A program made the position numbers and the translations under genes. A stretch of 64,000 bases of DNA, taken from CAYPIE01 sp964410665. Lineage in GTDB: Bacteria; Planctomycetota; Planctomycetia; Gemmatales; Gemmataceae. Under the pieces are notes generated by a model. The model was not told the DNA's origin. It saw only the letters and a program-made list of their open reading frames with translations, and did not search any database. Below, in pieces: positions 37,915-47,700 of this stretch. The number at the start of each line of letters is the position of its first letter. Positions within the stretch are counted from its first letter, which is position 1. The stretch is taken from assembly GCA_964410665.1 (NCBI GenBank), contig CAYPIE010000017.1, forward strand, positions 1 to 64,000, written 5' to 3'.

Positions 37915-38202
37915 CACGGTGAGTCTCTCATCAGAGGTTTCACACACCACAGCCAACGGTGTCATGTTAGGCGAGGCTGATCGGTTGTCACTAGTGAGTT
38001 TGCCCGGCAATCCGGAGAGAGCCAATCGGTCGTGCCGATCGGACCGGTAGCTTTTCTGCCGACGGGTCGCTTTTTCTTGTATAACCCATCCTACCGGTCT
38101 CGCTTGTCCGGAGTTGGTTGCGGTTCTTTCGGCAATGGCTGCAGACATTGCCAAACCTCACCCGATTCTCCAGTCGGACTCCCACGCGTTTTGGAGGTAG
38201 GC

Positions 38203-38481
38203 ATGCGCGACGAACGCGACCGACTTAGCGAATGGCAGGCACTGGCGGAACTGCTCGCGGACTATCTGGCCCGGCAAGGTGGCGAACGTGAGGCCTGGCT
38301 GGATCGCCCCTTGGCAATCGCGGGGCTCGATGCCCAAGAGGTCACGCGGTTACATGGAGAATTGTTAGCCTATGGCTGGTTGGAAATGCAGTTGAATCCC
38401 TCGGGGCCACGGCGGGCAGATACCGTGGCCGAGTGCTATCGTCTGACCCCGGCGGGCCGCCGTGCCGCCCTGGAACAGTAG
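38203..38481 (+). CDS. Small winged-helix-like protein
   Basis: The 92-residue product starts at ATG 38203, with GGAGG a few bases before it. The pattern fits a winged helix: helical N-terminus (EWQALAELLADYLARQ), second helix (EVTRLHGELLAYGWLEM) and a YRLTPAGRRAALEQ ending typical of MarR/PadR-like wing and last helix. It could be a DNA-binding regulator or a small adaptor. It is divergent from the TPR gene, with about 290 bases between starts. The stop is 20 bases before the hydrolase stop on the other strand. Confidence 0.65.
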   Translation: MRDERDRLSEWQALAELLADYLARQGGEREAWLDRPLAIAGLDAQEVTRLHGELLAYGWLEMQLNPSGPRRADTVAECYRLTPAGRRAALEQ

Positions 38482-38501
38482 GCTGTGTTAGGATCGGTAG
38501 G

Positions 38502-39917
38502 TTAGCGAAACCGGGGAGCGATCCAGGTGGTGATCTCCTTAAGGGCCGCCGGTGCGAAGGTTTCTTCGATCTTGCGATACTCCTGGGGCGTCCCGGTCTT
38601 CGCCGTCTGAAATAGGTGGTTTAACTTGGGTAATTCCTTAACCGTGACATCGGTGTTCCCCCCCGCCAGCAACGCTTGCCGGGCCTCCTGAAGGTTGGGA
38701 TCGGGAGGTACCTGTCGGTCCAACTCGCCGATCAGGACTAACACCGGACAGGCAATCTTCCGCAGGGTCGTCTGCGGGTCAAAATCGATAAAATGCCGCA
38801 TCCATGGGGTTTGCACCTTGCGAAACTCCGCGCGAAGTTGGGCCTCGGCCGCTTCTTTGGCGTCTTCGGGAACCTCCTGGAGTTGTTCCGCAAGCCAACG
38901 AGCAAATGCCTCCTCGATCTTGGCGGGAGATTCCTTCTTCCGAACCAGGTCGATGAATGCCTTCTGAACCGCCCGGTTTTTCTCCCTAGTTTTCTCATCC
39001 ACTCCACTGGCTTCAAGGATCGCCCCCGCTTGGAGATACAGGAGTTCGTCCCCCGGGATCGCGTTGCCCGCCAGCATGACAATCAGGGCGACATCGTTGG
39101 ACTGCTCGGCTGCCAACGCCGCCAAGAGTGCCCCTTCGCTATGACCTATGAGCCCGATTTTCTTGGGGTCGATGTCCTTGCGGTCTTTGAGATAGCGGAC
39201 CGCTGCCAGTGCATCCTCCGCATGATCAAGCATCGTCGTCTTTTTCTGATCGCCCCCCGAGTCGCCCACCCCCCGATCGTCGAAGCGTAACACGGCAATC
39301 CCGTTGCGGGTCAGGTGGTCTGCCAACACCCAAAACGGTTTGTGACCAAAGATGGTCTCATCGCGATCTTGCGCCCCAGAACCCGACAACAGCACGATCG
39401 CAGGGAACGGACCGCCTTGCTTGGGTTTGGTCAAGGTGCCCCCAAAAGTGATCTGCGCCTTCGGATTGTCGAAACGGACTTCTTCAGCCGCATAGGAGAA
39501 GGGTGGCTTGGGTTCCTGCGGTCGGAGGTCCGTTTTGACCTGCTTGGTCTTGGTGAAAGTCGTCGGGATACGAAGTCCGCTTTGCTTCCACTCGCCTTTG
39601 AGCGTTTTGCCATCGGGGGAGAGTTTCCCAGCAAACTCAGCTCCAAGTTTGGGCCACTTCAGAGTCAGCGTGCCGTCTTCGAAGATCAATTTGTCAATCG
39701 GGATGCCTTTGGCTCCTTGGTCGAGGCTATCGAAGTTCCCGGTGAGCTGGCCCTCCTTGGTTTTCAAGTGCAGGACAATCCTCAGCTCAATGCCCATGGT
39801 TTTCAAAGTGCCCTCCCAGTTCCCTACTAAGGGAGCGGGAGGCTGCTCCGCCCCGGCCAAGCCGGCGAGGAGGCTCAGGCCCAACCATGGGGCCAGCCAA
39901 CGTGTCGAGGTCAACAT
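38502..39917 (-). CDS. Secreted alpha/beta hydrolase (internal start in the fused frame)
   Basis: The 471-residue product from ATG 39917 has AGGAG five bases upstream and a signal peptide (TSTRWLAPWLGLSLLAGLAG, cleavage near GAEQ). This argues for separate translation. An N-terminal beta-rich domain (VGNWEGTLKTMGIELRIVLH, LTGNFDSLDQGAKGIPIDKL) is followed by an alpha/beta hydrolase domain of the S9-like/esterase type: LSGSGAQDRDET oxyanion loop, nucleophile elbow GHSEGA with Ser260, Asp in LIGELDRQVPPD, and His in LPKLNHLF. The likely role is as a periplasmic esterase or peptidase; the substrate is unknown. Confidence 0.8.
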   Translation of the reverse strand: MLTSTRWLAPWLGLSLLAGLAGAEQPPAPLVGNWEGTLKTMGIELRIVLHLKTKEGQLTGNFDSLDQGAKGIPIDKLIFEDGTLTLKWPKLGAEFAGKLSPDGKTLKGEWKQSGLRIPTTFTKTKQVKTDLRPQEPKPPFSYAAEEVRFDNPKAQITFGGTLTKPKQGGPFPAIVLLSGSGAQDRDETIFGHKPFWVLADHLTRNGIAVLRFDDRGVGDSGGDQKKTTMLDHAEDALAAVRYLKDRKDIDPKKIGLIGHSEGALLAALAAEQSNDVALIVMLAGNAIPGDELLYLQAGAILEASGVDEKTREKNRAVQKAFIDLVRKKESPAKIEEAFARWLAEQLQEVPEDAKEAAEAQLRAEFRKVQTPWMRHFIDFDPQTTLRKIACPVLVLIGELDRQVPPDPNLQEARQALLAGGNTDVTVKELPKLNHLFQTAKTGTPQEYRKIEETFAPAALKEITTWIAPRFR

Positions 39918-41357
39918 AGGTGCTCCTGACTTATGGGAAAAGCCTACCTGGTTGTTCGGAGCAGCACTCGGCAAATTTCCGGGTTTTAGCAACACCACCG
40001 TGGTGGCCGGGAACTCCTTGTGACAAACGACTTGTCGCCGCTTGGCCGCCAGTGCCAACAGGCTGGCCCGTGCCTGGGAATCCTTGGCACTGATGACCAA
40101 CCAAAAGGGTTGCCGCTGGGGCAACGGTTCCCCTTTCCAGTGGTACACCGGGGGCAGCTCATTTCGGAAGTAGTACAGATAATCCCAGTGGTTGTGCACA
40201 ATGGCCTCACGGGGCTGACGGTGTCCCTGCACAAACACTGCTGCGCGATCACTGGCAATGCGCGGCCAGGGAAGGATCACCCGATAGCTGGCCCATAGCA
40301 CCGGAGGCAGCAACACGACCGCAATGACGCCGCTACGCAACATTGGGTAATTGCTGAGCCAAGACTGCAGTGGTTGGAACCCAGCGACACTCAGCAGCAT
40401 GAGCCCGGGAGCCGTGAAGACTAGCAACCGGCCGCCGGCAAAGGGATAAGCATGCAGGCAAGCCGCGAGGAAAACCGCTGCCATGGGCGTCAGGAGCATG
40501 AGCAGCCAGCCCGTACGCCCCATCCGCCCCCAGTGCCAAGTTCCCAGACAGACCAAGCCCATCAGCAGCCACCCGATGGGAAATACGGCATAATTGCCAA
40601 GGCTCAACATCGACTTGACCGTCCAAGGCAAAATCGTTCCGGGGTGGTGCCAGTCTGGAAAGTGCTTGAGCCAAAATGCCTCGAGCTCGGGATTGCGTTG
40701 GGCCTGAATCGGACCCATCATCAACGTTAAGAAGGTGCCACTCACCAGGATCGCGGACCCAGCCAGCACCAACCCGTTGACCCACGACCGTTCAGCAACG
40801 ATCCGCACCAACCAGGCCAGCATCAGCCCTGCGATGACAAAGCAAGCCGGGTAGCTTAGCGACAACCCAACTGGGCACAAAATGCCGCTGAGCAACAGCC
40901 ATGGACGTAATCGCTGATGCTCGCTGGCCAGGTAAAGCTGCAGCCCCAGCACGGCAATGAATACATCCAGGGCATATGGTTTACACTCTACGCTATGCCA
41001 CAAGAGCCGATCCGACACGGCGAACAAAAGTACCGCACACCAGGCCGCTCGGCCCAACATCCGCCGCGCGACCCCTGCAAACAACAGTACGCTTGCGCAG
41101 CTCAGTACAAATGGCAGGAAGCGCAACACCCACTCGGCGTCACCAGCGACCAAGCAGGCCAGACGCTCCAGCCACAGGAACAAGGGGGGCGCGGCCTGCG
41201 TATGCTCGAGCGGACCAAGCAGGCTAAGGAAATCTTTGCGGATGATGTTGATCATGATCGCTGCCTCATCGTGCCAAACCGATGGGCAGCGGAGGTAGTG
41301 GTAGAGTCGGAGCCCCAGGCCTAGGGCCACGGCTCCGCCGAGCCGGACATCTGCCAT
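38502..41357 (-). CDS. GT39-like membrane glycosyltransferase in continuous frame with alpha/beta hydrolase
   Basis: One uninterrupted frame of 951 codons. Residues 1-480 are a GT-C membrane glycosyltransferase of the ArnT/PMT (GT39) type: it begins MADVRLGGAVALGLGLRLYH, has the catalytic acidic pair in WHDEAA (Asp30, Glu31) and eight to ten transmembrane helices. These enzymes transfer sugars from polyprenyl phosphate donors on the periplasmic side. Residues 481-951 are a second protein with its own signal peptide and RBS, listed separately. ATG 41357 has GGAGG 12 bases upstream; the frame is open to 41429. No stop lies between the two parts, so a single fused protein or a lost stop are both possible. 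Confidence 0.75.
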   Translation of the reverse strand: MADVRLGGAVALGLGLRLYHYLRCPSVWHDEAAIMINIIRKDFLSLLGPLEHTQAAPPLFLWLERLACLVAGDAEWVLRFLPFVLSCASVLLFAGVARRMLGRAAWCAVLLFAVSDRLLWHSVECKPYALDVFIAVLGLQLYLASEHQRLRPWLLLSGILCPVGLSLSYPACFVIAGLMLAWLVRIVAERSWVNGLVLAGSAILVSGTFLTLMMGPIQAQRNPELEAFWLKHFPDWHHPGTILPWTVKSMLSLGNYAVFPIGWLLMGLVCLGTWHWGRMGRTGWLLMLLTPMAAVFLAACLHAYPFAGGRLLVFTAPGLMLLSVAGFQPLQSWLSNYPMLRSGVIAVVLLPPVLWASYRVILPWPRIASDRAAVFVQGHRQPREAIVHNHWDYLYYFRNELPPVYHWKGEPLPQRQPFWLVISAKDSQARASLLALAAKRRQVVCHKEFPATTVVLLKPGNLPSAAPNNQVGFSHKSGAPMLTSTRWLAPWLGLSLLAGLAGAEQPPAPLVGNWEGTLKTMGIELRIVLHLKTKEGQLTGNFDSLDQGAKGIPIDKLIFEDGTLTLKWPKLGAEFAGKLSPDGKTLKGEWKQSGLRIPTTFTKTKQVKTDLRPQEPKPPFSYAAEEVRFDNPKAQITFGGTLTKPKQGGPFPAIVLLSGSGAQDRDETIFGHKPFWVLADHLTRNGIAVLRFDDRGVGDSGGDQKKTTMLDHAEDALAAVRYLKDRKDIDPKKIGLIGHSEGALLAALAAEQSNDVALIVMLAGNAIPGDELLYLQAGAILEASGVDEKTREKNRAVQKAFIDLVRKKESPAKIEEAFARWLAEQLQEVPEDAKEAAEAQLRAEFRKVQTPWMRHFIDFDPQTTLRKIACPVLVLIGELDRQVPPDPNLQEARQALLAGGNTDVTVKELPKLNHLFQTAKTGTPQEYRKIEETFAPAALKEITTWIAPRFR

Positions 41358-41456
41358 GCTGCGAGTCCCTCCAGCGCGTCCATGCGACCGGGTCGGTGGC
41401 ATCATCTCCATTTTGCCCGCTCGGCACAAGCACAGCTTCGCGCTAGCTGATCCCGC

Positions 41457-42584
41457 TCAGACGAACTCATCCTCCGGGGGTGGAGCCGCGGCAAGCTTGT
41501 TCAGCCAGTCGTCCACCTGTTCATGGCTCAGGTGCTCCTCAACATGGAACTCTGCCGGCATGTTGGGGAACCGCCGGCCCGCGTTCCAGGCACGCTGGTA
41601 GGGCGGTGCCCCGAGCAGCACCACCCGCGTCCCCTCGAACGGTAGAATGTCCGCCGGCCGCCCCTCGTTCCAAACCCACCACCGGGCCCCGTCCATGCCT
41701 TCGGGCAACCCCATCTCAGGGGTCAACGCCGGCCAGTTGAATAGGTTGAACACGCCGCTGACACTCGAATGGGTATCATCGACTGGCTGGTCGAGCGCGG
41801 CCGCCACCACCTCCGGCTCGGGCGACTCCCCGGGCAGAAACCCCGCCGCTTCATCGCCGATCAGCCGGCCCATGATCAGCGTGTGCAGCTGGAAGTTGTC
41901 GGCCACCCCGACGATGCGGACGCGGAAGCCACGTCGGCTGGCCAAATGAAGGATAATCAGCGGTTCATCGTCCAGCACCAACAGCATGTCCATCAGAAAG
42001 GACGCGCGGCCGTGGTACGGGGCCAACCGGTGTGCGGCCAGTATCAGGTCCTCGTGGCCGGCATAATGACGTCGCGATTCCTTGGACAGGGACAGCATGG
42101 CGATCGCGGCCAACCCGAGCGGGTCCAGCGCCATGAAGGCGTTGGCTTGCACCGGCATGGTCGGCCCGATCTGCTCACCGAACCGCTCGACCGCGTCTTC
42201 CTCCTCATCCTCCTCCGTGGCGGACTCGCCTTGCTCCGACGGGGCATGGGCATGTTGCGCGGCTTCCTCACACGCCTCGACATACAGGGTGGCCTCCGCG
42301 AAGGCCTCTGGCAGGCGTTGCATGATCGGCTCGGTGGCGAGCAGCGGGTCAGCCCCGTTCTCGACCATGGCGCCGCAGCACAGAGCCACCAGGGAGGCGA
42401 CCGGGAGGATCGCCTCTTCGATCAGCGGCAGCATCCGCTGGATCTCCTCATTGAGTTCCTCGGACTCGGCCTGGTCGAGCTGCTCGAACACCGTTTGCGC
42501 TGCTTGCTGCAGGTCGGCGAAATCCGGTTCCTCGGTCGAACCGGCCACGATCAGGTCGGTGACAGCGTTCTTCAAGTTGCTCAT
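41457..42584 (-). CDS. Acidic hypothetical protein
   Basis: The 375-residue product starts at ATG 42584, with GGGGAG upstream. It is acidic, with an E/D-rich stretch near residues 130-140 (ESATEEDEEEDAVERFGEQ). No signal peptide, transmembrane segment or family motif is recognised. A hydrophobic stretch (LPVASLVALCCGAMV) might be buried. It follows the glycosyltransferase/hydrolase gene across about 100 bases. The function is unknown. Confidence 0.65.
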   Translation of the reverse strand: MSNLKNAVTDLIVAGSTEEPDFADLQQAAQTVFEQLDQAESEELNEEIQRMLPLIEEAILPVASLVALCCGAMVENGADPLLATEPIMQRLPEAFAEATLYVEACEEAAQHAHAPSEQGESATEEDEEEDAVERFGEQIGPTMPVQANAFMALDPLGLAAIAMLSLSKESRRHYAGHEDLILAAHRLAPYHGRASFLMDMLLVLDDEPLIILHLASRRGFRVRIVGVADNFQLHTLIMGRLIGDEAAGFLPGESPEPEVVAAALDQPVDDTHSSVSGVFNLFNWPALTPEMGLPEGMDGARWWVWNEGRPADILPFEGTRVVLLGAPPYQRAWNAGRRFPNMPAEFHVEEHLSHEQVDDWLNKLAAAPPPEDEFV

Positions 42585-43096
42585 CGGGCTCCCCGAAGCG
42601 GGTAGTTTCAGCGGGTCGCGGCCGTCGACCATAGGTCCAGCGGCCGCATACCAAAGTTCTTATCCTGACCGGAGCGATGTCCCGCCGCAACCCCCATCGG
42701 AACCGGGCCAGTACATATTATTACTATTTATACCATTCAATCCTTTCGACTGGCCGCCTCTCGCGTTGTCCGGCCTGTAAACGGACTACGGGTTGTCTGG
42801 AATGCGGCCACTGCGCCAGTCCTGGTAGCAAGACTTAAACAACCGGATTGGAGTGATCTAAAGGCTCTATCAAGCTCATCTGTTACCCGGAAACTTCAAT
42901 AAGCAGCGAGCGTCACAAAGCTGCTGAAACCGCCGGCCAGCCCTGGCCGATTTCCCCAAGTCAAGCGTGAAATTGACTTTGCACAACTTACCCAGACGGT
43001 AACATCGCTAGCGTAGATGAGTCACGTTCCACAAAACAATCGTGTCTTAAGCCAGGATTCGCTCGACGGACGGTCGGCCTTCTAAAACTGGCGAAG
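42585..43096. other. Long divergent intergenic region
   Basis: About 510 bases between divergent starts. The part after 42700 is more AT-rich than the surroundings, with runs such as TATTATTACTATTTATACC. It is likely to hold the promoters of both flanking genes. I see no gene or RNA in it. Confidence 0.5.
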
Positions 43097-44641
43097 ATGA
43101 GTGGGGGTATGATGATTACGATGAAGCAAGCCCTGGCCCCCCTGGAGGCCCTGGAAGACCGCATCACCCCGGCGTTGACCGCCATCGAGCTATCCTCGTT
43201 CCTGTTTATCCGCGGAATTCCCGAGGGCGCACTTACCATTACCGCCGTTGCCGACAATGAGGTGACGATCTCGGACAGCCAAACGCTGTCCGTGACCCTG
43301 CCAGTGCCGGAGAATCTCTACATCCAGCTGTTCCGGCGGCCCACCCCGGATCCCACGGGACAGGTGATCGTCGACCTGAACTCGTTCACGCTCACCGGTA
43401 ACGTGATCCTCGACCTCGGCCGGGGCGATGCGAACCCGGATCCGATTGAGAACGAGGTCATTTTCCGTGACGGCACCATCGGCGGCGACTTCACCGTGCT
43501 GCGTGGTGACGGGCGAGAAACTGTCCGTCTAGGCGACCTCAACGGCTTGGGGGAGGATCTCGCCGTCGGGGGTAATGCAACCCTGGTAACCCGGCCCTCG
43601 CCGAGCTCCTTCTTCGGCGGGGATAACTTCATCCTGGAACCCGGATCGGAGATCCAGGGCGACCTACGGACCACTTTCGTCGACTCAGTCCTAGTCGGTG
43701 GGTTCGCCGCCACCGCCCGGATCGGCGGCGACGTGGAGATCCGTAACCCCGGCCCGGCCACTCTCGACGTCAATCTGCTCGGGGTGATCGACGGGGACAC
43801 CACCGTCATCGGCTCGGACAACGCCGACTTCTTCGACGTCGGCGGTACCGGGATGAGCGTCCTGGGCGGCGATCTCATCCTGAACCTACTCAGCAGCCCC
43901 CCACTCGGGGACTTTATCACCTTCGGGGCGGAAGCAACCATCCTGGGGAACGTCGATGTCCGTACCGGTAACGGGGATGAGTTCTTCGAGTTCGCCTCGA
44001 CGGTCGGCGGCAACGTTTCGGTCGACTTCGGGGACGGGGCCGACCTGATCGGCTTCCTGGGCGGGGACATCCAGGGCAACCTGCTGGTCCGCAATGGTCT
44101 GGGCACGCCCTTATTCGATCCGTTCGGCACCGATGTAGCCGGGGACCTCACCGTGGAAGTCAGCGAGGGGGACGAGGTATTCGAGTTCGCCCCGGTGGCC
44201 AGTCTAGGCGGGTCATTCACCTTCCGCGGGGCCAACGGGGTCAAGCAGGTCGACAACGCGGTGATCGACCTGCACGATGTCCTAATCGACGTCGGCAACG
44301 GTGCCAACGACAGCCTACTAACCCTGGACGGGGTAGCAGTACTGGGAGACCTCACCATCCGCGTCGGCAACGGCGGCAACCAGGTGACGCTGTCCAACAA
44401 CGCCTCTGTGTCCGGCCGGCTCCGCTTCAACGGGGGCAATGGCGACGACAGCCTGTTGATCAGCACCAATCAAGCTTTACTGGTCGATGTCAGCATGCAT
44501 GCCGGGAATGACCTGGTCGACTTCACCAGCTCCACCGCCGGCGTGCAAGGCTTACTTGATGGCGGCGTCGGCGACGATACGCTGACCCAAGGGGGCGTGA
44601 CCTTCGCCGGGATCATCACCATCACTGGATTTGAGAACTGA
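43097..44641 (+). CDS. Secreted beta-repeat protein with LEDRITPA N-terminal motif
   Basis: The 514-residue product carries LEDRITPA at 19-26, after a short segment without a typical signal peptide. The rest is repetitive and beta-rich, with units of about 20-30 residues containing GNG and GDG turns (VRTGNGDEFFEF, VDFGDGADLIGF, IRVGNGGNQVTLSNN, MHAGNDLVDF), like a beta-helix or beta-roll. The start is uncertain: ATG 43097, 43109, 43112 or 43121 are all possible, and none has a strong RBS. It is convergent with the giant gene at 44718, sharing a terminator. A passive surface or matrix role is likely; no catalytic motif is seen. Confidence 0.72.
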   Translation: MSGGMMITMKQALAPLEALEDRITPALTAIELSSFLFIRGIPEGALTITAVADNEVTISDSQTLSVTLPVPENLYIQLFRRPTPDPTGQVIVDLNSFTLTGNVILDLGRGDANPDPIENEVIFRDGTIGGDFTVLRGDGRETVRLGDLNGLGEDLAVGGNATLVTRPSPSSFFGGDNFILEPGSEIQGDLRTTFVDSVLVGGFAATARIGGDVEIRNPGPATLDVNLLGVIDGDTTVIGSDNADFFDVGGTGMSVLGGDLILNLLSSPPLGDFITFGAEATILGNVDVRTGNGDEFFEFASTVGGNVSVDFGDGADLIGFLGGDIQGNLLVRNGLGTPLFDPFGTDVAGDLTVEVSEGDEVFEFAPVASLGGSFTFRGANGVKQVDNAVIDLHDVLIDVGNGANDSLLTLDGVAVLGDLTIRVGNGGNQVTLSNNASVSGRLRFNGGNGDDSLLISTNQALLVDVSMHAGNDLVDFTSSTAGVQGLLDGGVGDDTLTQGGVTFAGIITITGFEN

Positions 44642-44653
44642 GCTGGGAGGAGC

Positions 44654-44696
44654 AGCGTGTCGGGGATAACGGACCTCCGTATGTCCCCGACACGCT
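44654..44696. terminator. Strong bidirectional hairpin terminator
   Basis: AGCGTGTCGGGGA (44654-44666) pairs perfectly with TCCCCGACACGCT (44684-44696), with an inner ACGG/CCGT stem and CTTT after it on the plus strand. It separates the convergent stops at 44641 and 44718. Confidence 0.82.
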
Positions 44697-44717
44697 CTTT
44701 CATCCGATCGCGAATGA

Positions 44718-47700
44718 TCAGAGCGGCGGCAGCTGCGAACGATACCGTTTCAAGAACTCGCGATAGTCGAACCCGTCGATCACACAGTCGCCGTCGAAAT
44801 CAAAGTACGCGCGATAGTTGGCCATGCCGATCCGCGAGCGATACGACTGGCGGAAGGTTGCCAAATCGACCGAATCGCTGACCCGGTTGCTCAGACTATC
44901 CCCCCGACGGGTGTCGGCAGCGTCGCCGAAAAAGCGCCAGAAGGTGAGCACGTCGCCGGGGGCGCCGTTGACGTTTGCACCGATCTCACCGCCAAGATCA
45001 GTCACATCCATCTGGTAATTCCCATCGGACAGGCCGCCAAATTCGGTGCCTGGGCCGGTGAAGCCGAGAACAACCTCATAAATCTCGTTAATCTGGTCAT
45101 AGCGAGCCCCGACCTGTTGCACCGTGACCGAACCGGTATAACCTGGTTCCCCAAGCTTCTGCAGATCGATCCCATAATTGTTAAAGACATCGAGCAGCGT
45201 AAACCCGTCGAACTGGAGCACGATGTAGCGCATCACCGAACTCTGCCCGCCCGTCGGGCTAACGTCACTGGCCAGCATGTGGACGCCGAGGTCCGGGCCG
45301 CATGGCTCCAGAGGGTTGTCAGCGGTAAGCGGGACTTCACCGCCGATCAGATCCACGTTGCCGCCGGGGTTGGCGAACAGGACCAGGCCCTGGGTGTTGT
45401 TGTCCAGGTCATGGAAGACCAACCGTTCGATGTCGGCTACCTCGGTAGTGCCGAAGTCGTTATTCTGCGCGGGGACATCCATACGGCCGTACTGTGGGCC
45501 GAACCGAGCATAAGAGTTGGACAGTTCGGGGTCCTGCCGCGGGAAGCGAGCGGTCCCAGTGTTCAGGTTGCGGATCGCTTGCGACTCACCTGGGTTCACC
45601 GGGTTGGTGGTGGTTGGCACAAACGGTTGATAACCCAGGAATCGGTTGCCGCCAGTGCTGACCCCGAGTCCGGTGATATCGCCGTATAACGGGGCGATCG
45701 CGGCCACCTGTCCGGCATCGACGATGCCGCCCTGGCGGACGAGCAGACCGGTCTCGGCGTTGTTGCTCAGATCGTTGCCCTGGACCAGGGCAGTCCCGCC
45801 CTTGACCTCGATGCCGACCCGGTTGTCGGTGAGCACATTATCGATCAGGCGGCCGCTGGCCCCGGCCTCGACGCAGATGCCGACGCCGCCGGGGCGGGTG
45901 ATGTCGAGCCCGCTGACCAGGACGTTGGTCGCCCCGGGCTGTAAGACGACGCTGCGGAAGTCGATGCTGCCGGTGCCACCGCCGGTCAGGCTGGTGTCGG
46001 GACCAGTCACCAACACGTCGCCGCCGAGGCCGCCGTGCGTACCGGTCAGCGCGAGGGTGCCGCCGGCGAGAGTAGTTGTGCCGAGATAGTCCGAGGCTCC
46101 ACTCAGAGTCAGCGTGCCCGCCCCATCCTTGACCAGGGAGCCATCTCCGGTTACCGGCCCCTGGAGGATGCCGCCACCGAGGACCAGCGTGCCATCGGTT
46201 CCCAGCTGGACCGTGCTGCCGCCTGGGCCGGACAGCTGGTCAACAAGTACCCGGGCATCGTCCCGGACCACCAGCGTGACGTTGTCCGGCAGCGTAATGG
46301 CCTCGGGGTATTTGCCGTCGGCGACGACAATGGTCCCGCCGGTAGTCGCTAGAGCGTCGATCGCTCCCTGAATGGTCGGGAATGCGTCGCCGCCCTCGAG
46401 ACCTGATCCGTCGCCGTTGTCAAACGGGTTAAAGTAGTTGGCAGGACCACTGCCGTCGGGATCATTACCGGTCGGGATCCCGGACCAGTCATCGTCGACA
46501 TAGACGGTGGTAGGCCGGGTGACGGTAATGGTGAACGTCTCGGTGTCGGTGCCGCCGTCGTCATCGGTAACGATCACCGTCACGGTGTTGATCCCGGCAT
46601 GATAGGCGTCCCAGGTCAACGGGATGTCCACTCCCTTGCTCACCGCGCTGCCGTTGATGAAGAATGTGCCGCCGGGGCGGTCGTTGATGCTGACAACTGC
46701 AGTCCAGGTGTCGTCGCCGGGGTCAGTGAACGAGAAGGTGTCGCTGAAACGGTCGCCGAAGGTCAGGTTGGCGTCCGCGGGGACACTCACGACCGGGGGC
46801 GCGTTCTGAACCTCGATGTCGGTGGTCCGCTCGGTAGAGCCACCGTCCTTGTCGGTAATGACCGCCCGGACGGTGCGGACGTCAGGGCCGTCAGACAGGA
46901 AGCTAGCCGGGACTGTGACCAAGCTCGAGGTAACGTTCGTCAACTCGAAGACACCGTTGTTATCGAAGTCGTAGGAGTAGGTAAAGCCGGCTGCAACATC
47001 CGCGTTGGCCGGGTCGCTCTGGCCGGTGAAGGTGACCGTCGTCGTGCTCCCCTCGACCACCGGACCGCCGTTGACGAGCAGAGCGGTCGGCGGCAAGTTG
47101 ACTACGTCGATGATGAAGACCTGGGTCGTGCTACCCCCCTGCCCGTCCTGGACTTGGACGGTGATCGGGTGGCTGTCCGGGCCGTCCAGGAGGGATGGGT
47201 TGGCAACCGTCACCACGCCAGTAGCGGGGTCAATCTGGAAGCGGCCGCCGGCGTCATCCAGCAGTCCAAAGGTCGGCGTGCCGTCGGGGTCGCTGGCAGT
47301 GGCAGTGATGCCCACTGGAGTGCCGGCAGAGACCCCCTCGTCCACGATGTTCGCCGCGGCATCGCCGTCAGTCGGGATAGTGGGGCCGTCGTTGACGCCG
47401 GTGATGACGATGCTGACCGTCGCGGTATCGCTGCCGCCCTGCCCGTCGCTGACGCTGTAGGTGAAGGTCTCGGTGACGGCGTCGCCCGGGCCAAGGTTCT
47501 CGTAGGCCCCCTGCGGGTCGACGCTGACGCTGCCATCGCTGCCGAACACCACCTGGCCGCCGCCCGGTAAGGGGATCGGGATACCGACGTTGCCAGCGCC
47601 CCCGTTGATGGCGGTGACCGTCAACGGGTCACCGTCATCGTCGCTGTCTGCCCCGCTGCCATTGTCATCGAACAGATTGCCGAAACCCGGCGTGTCCTCG

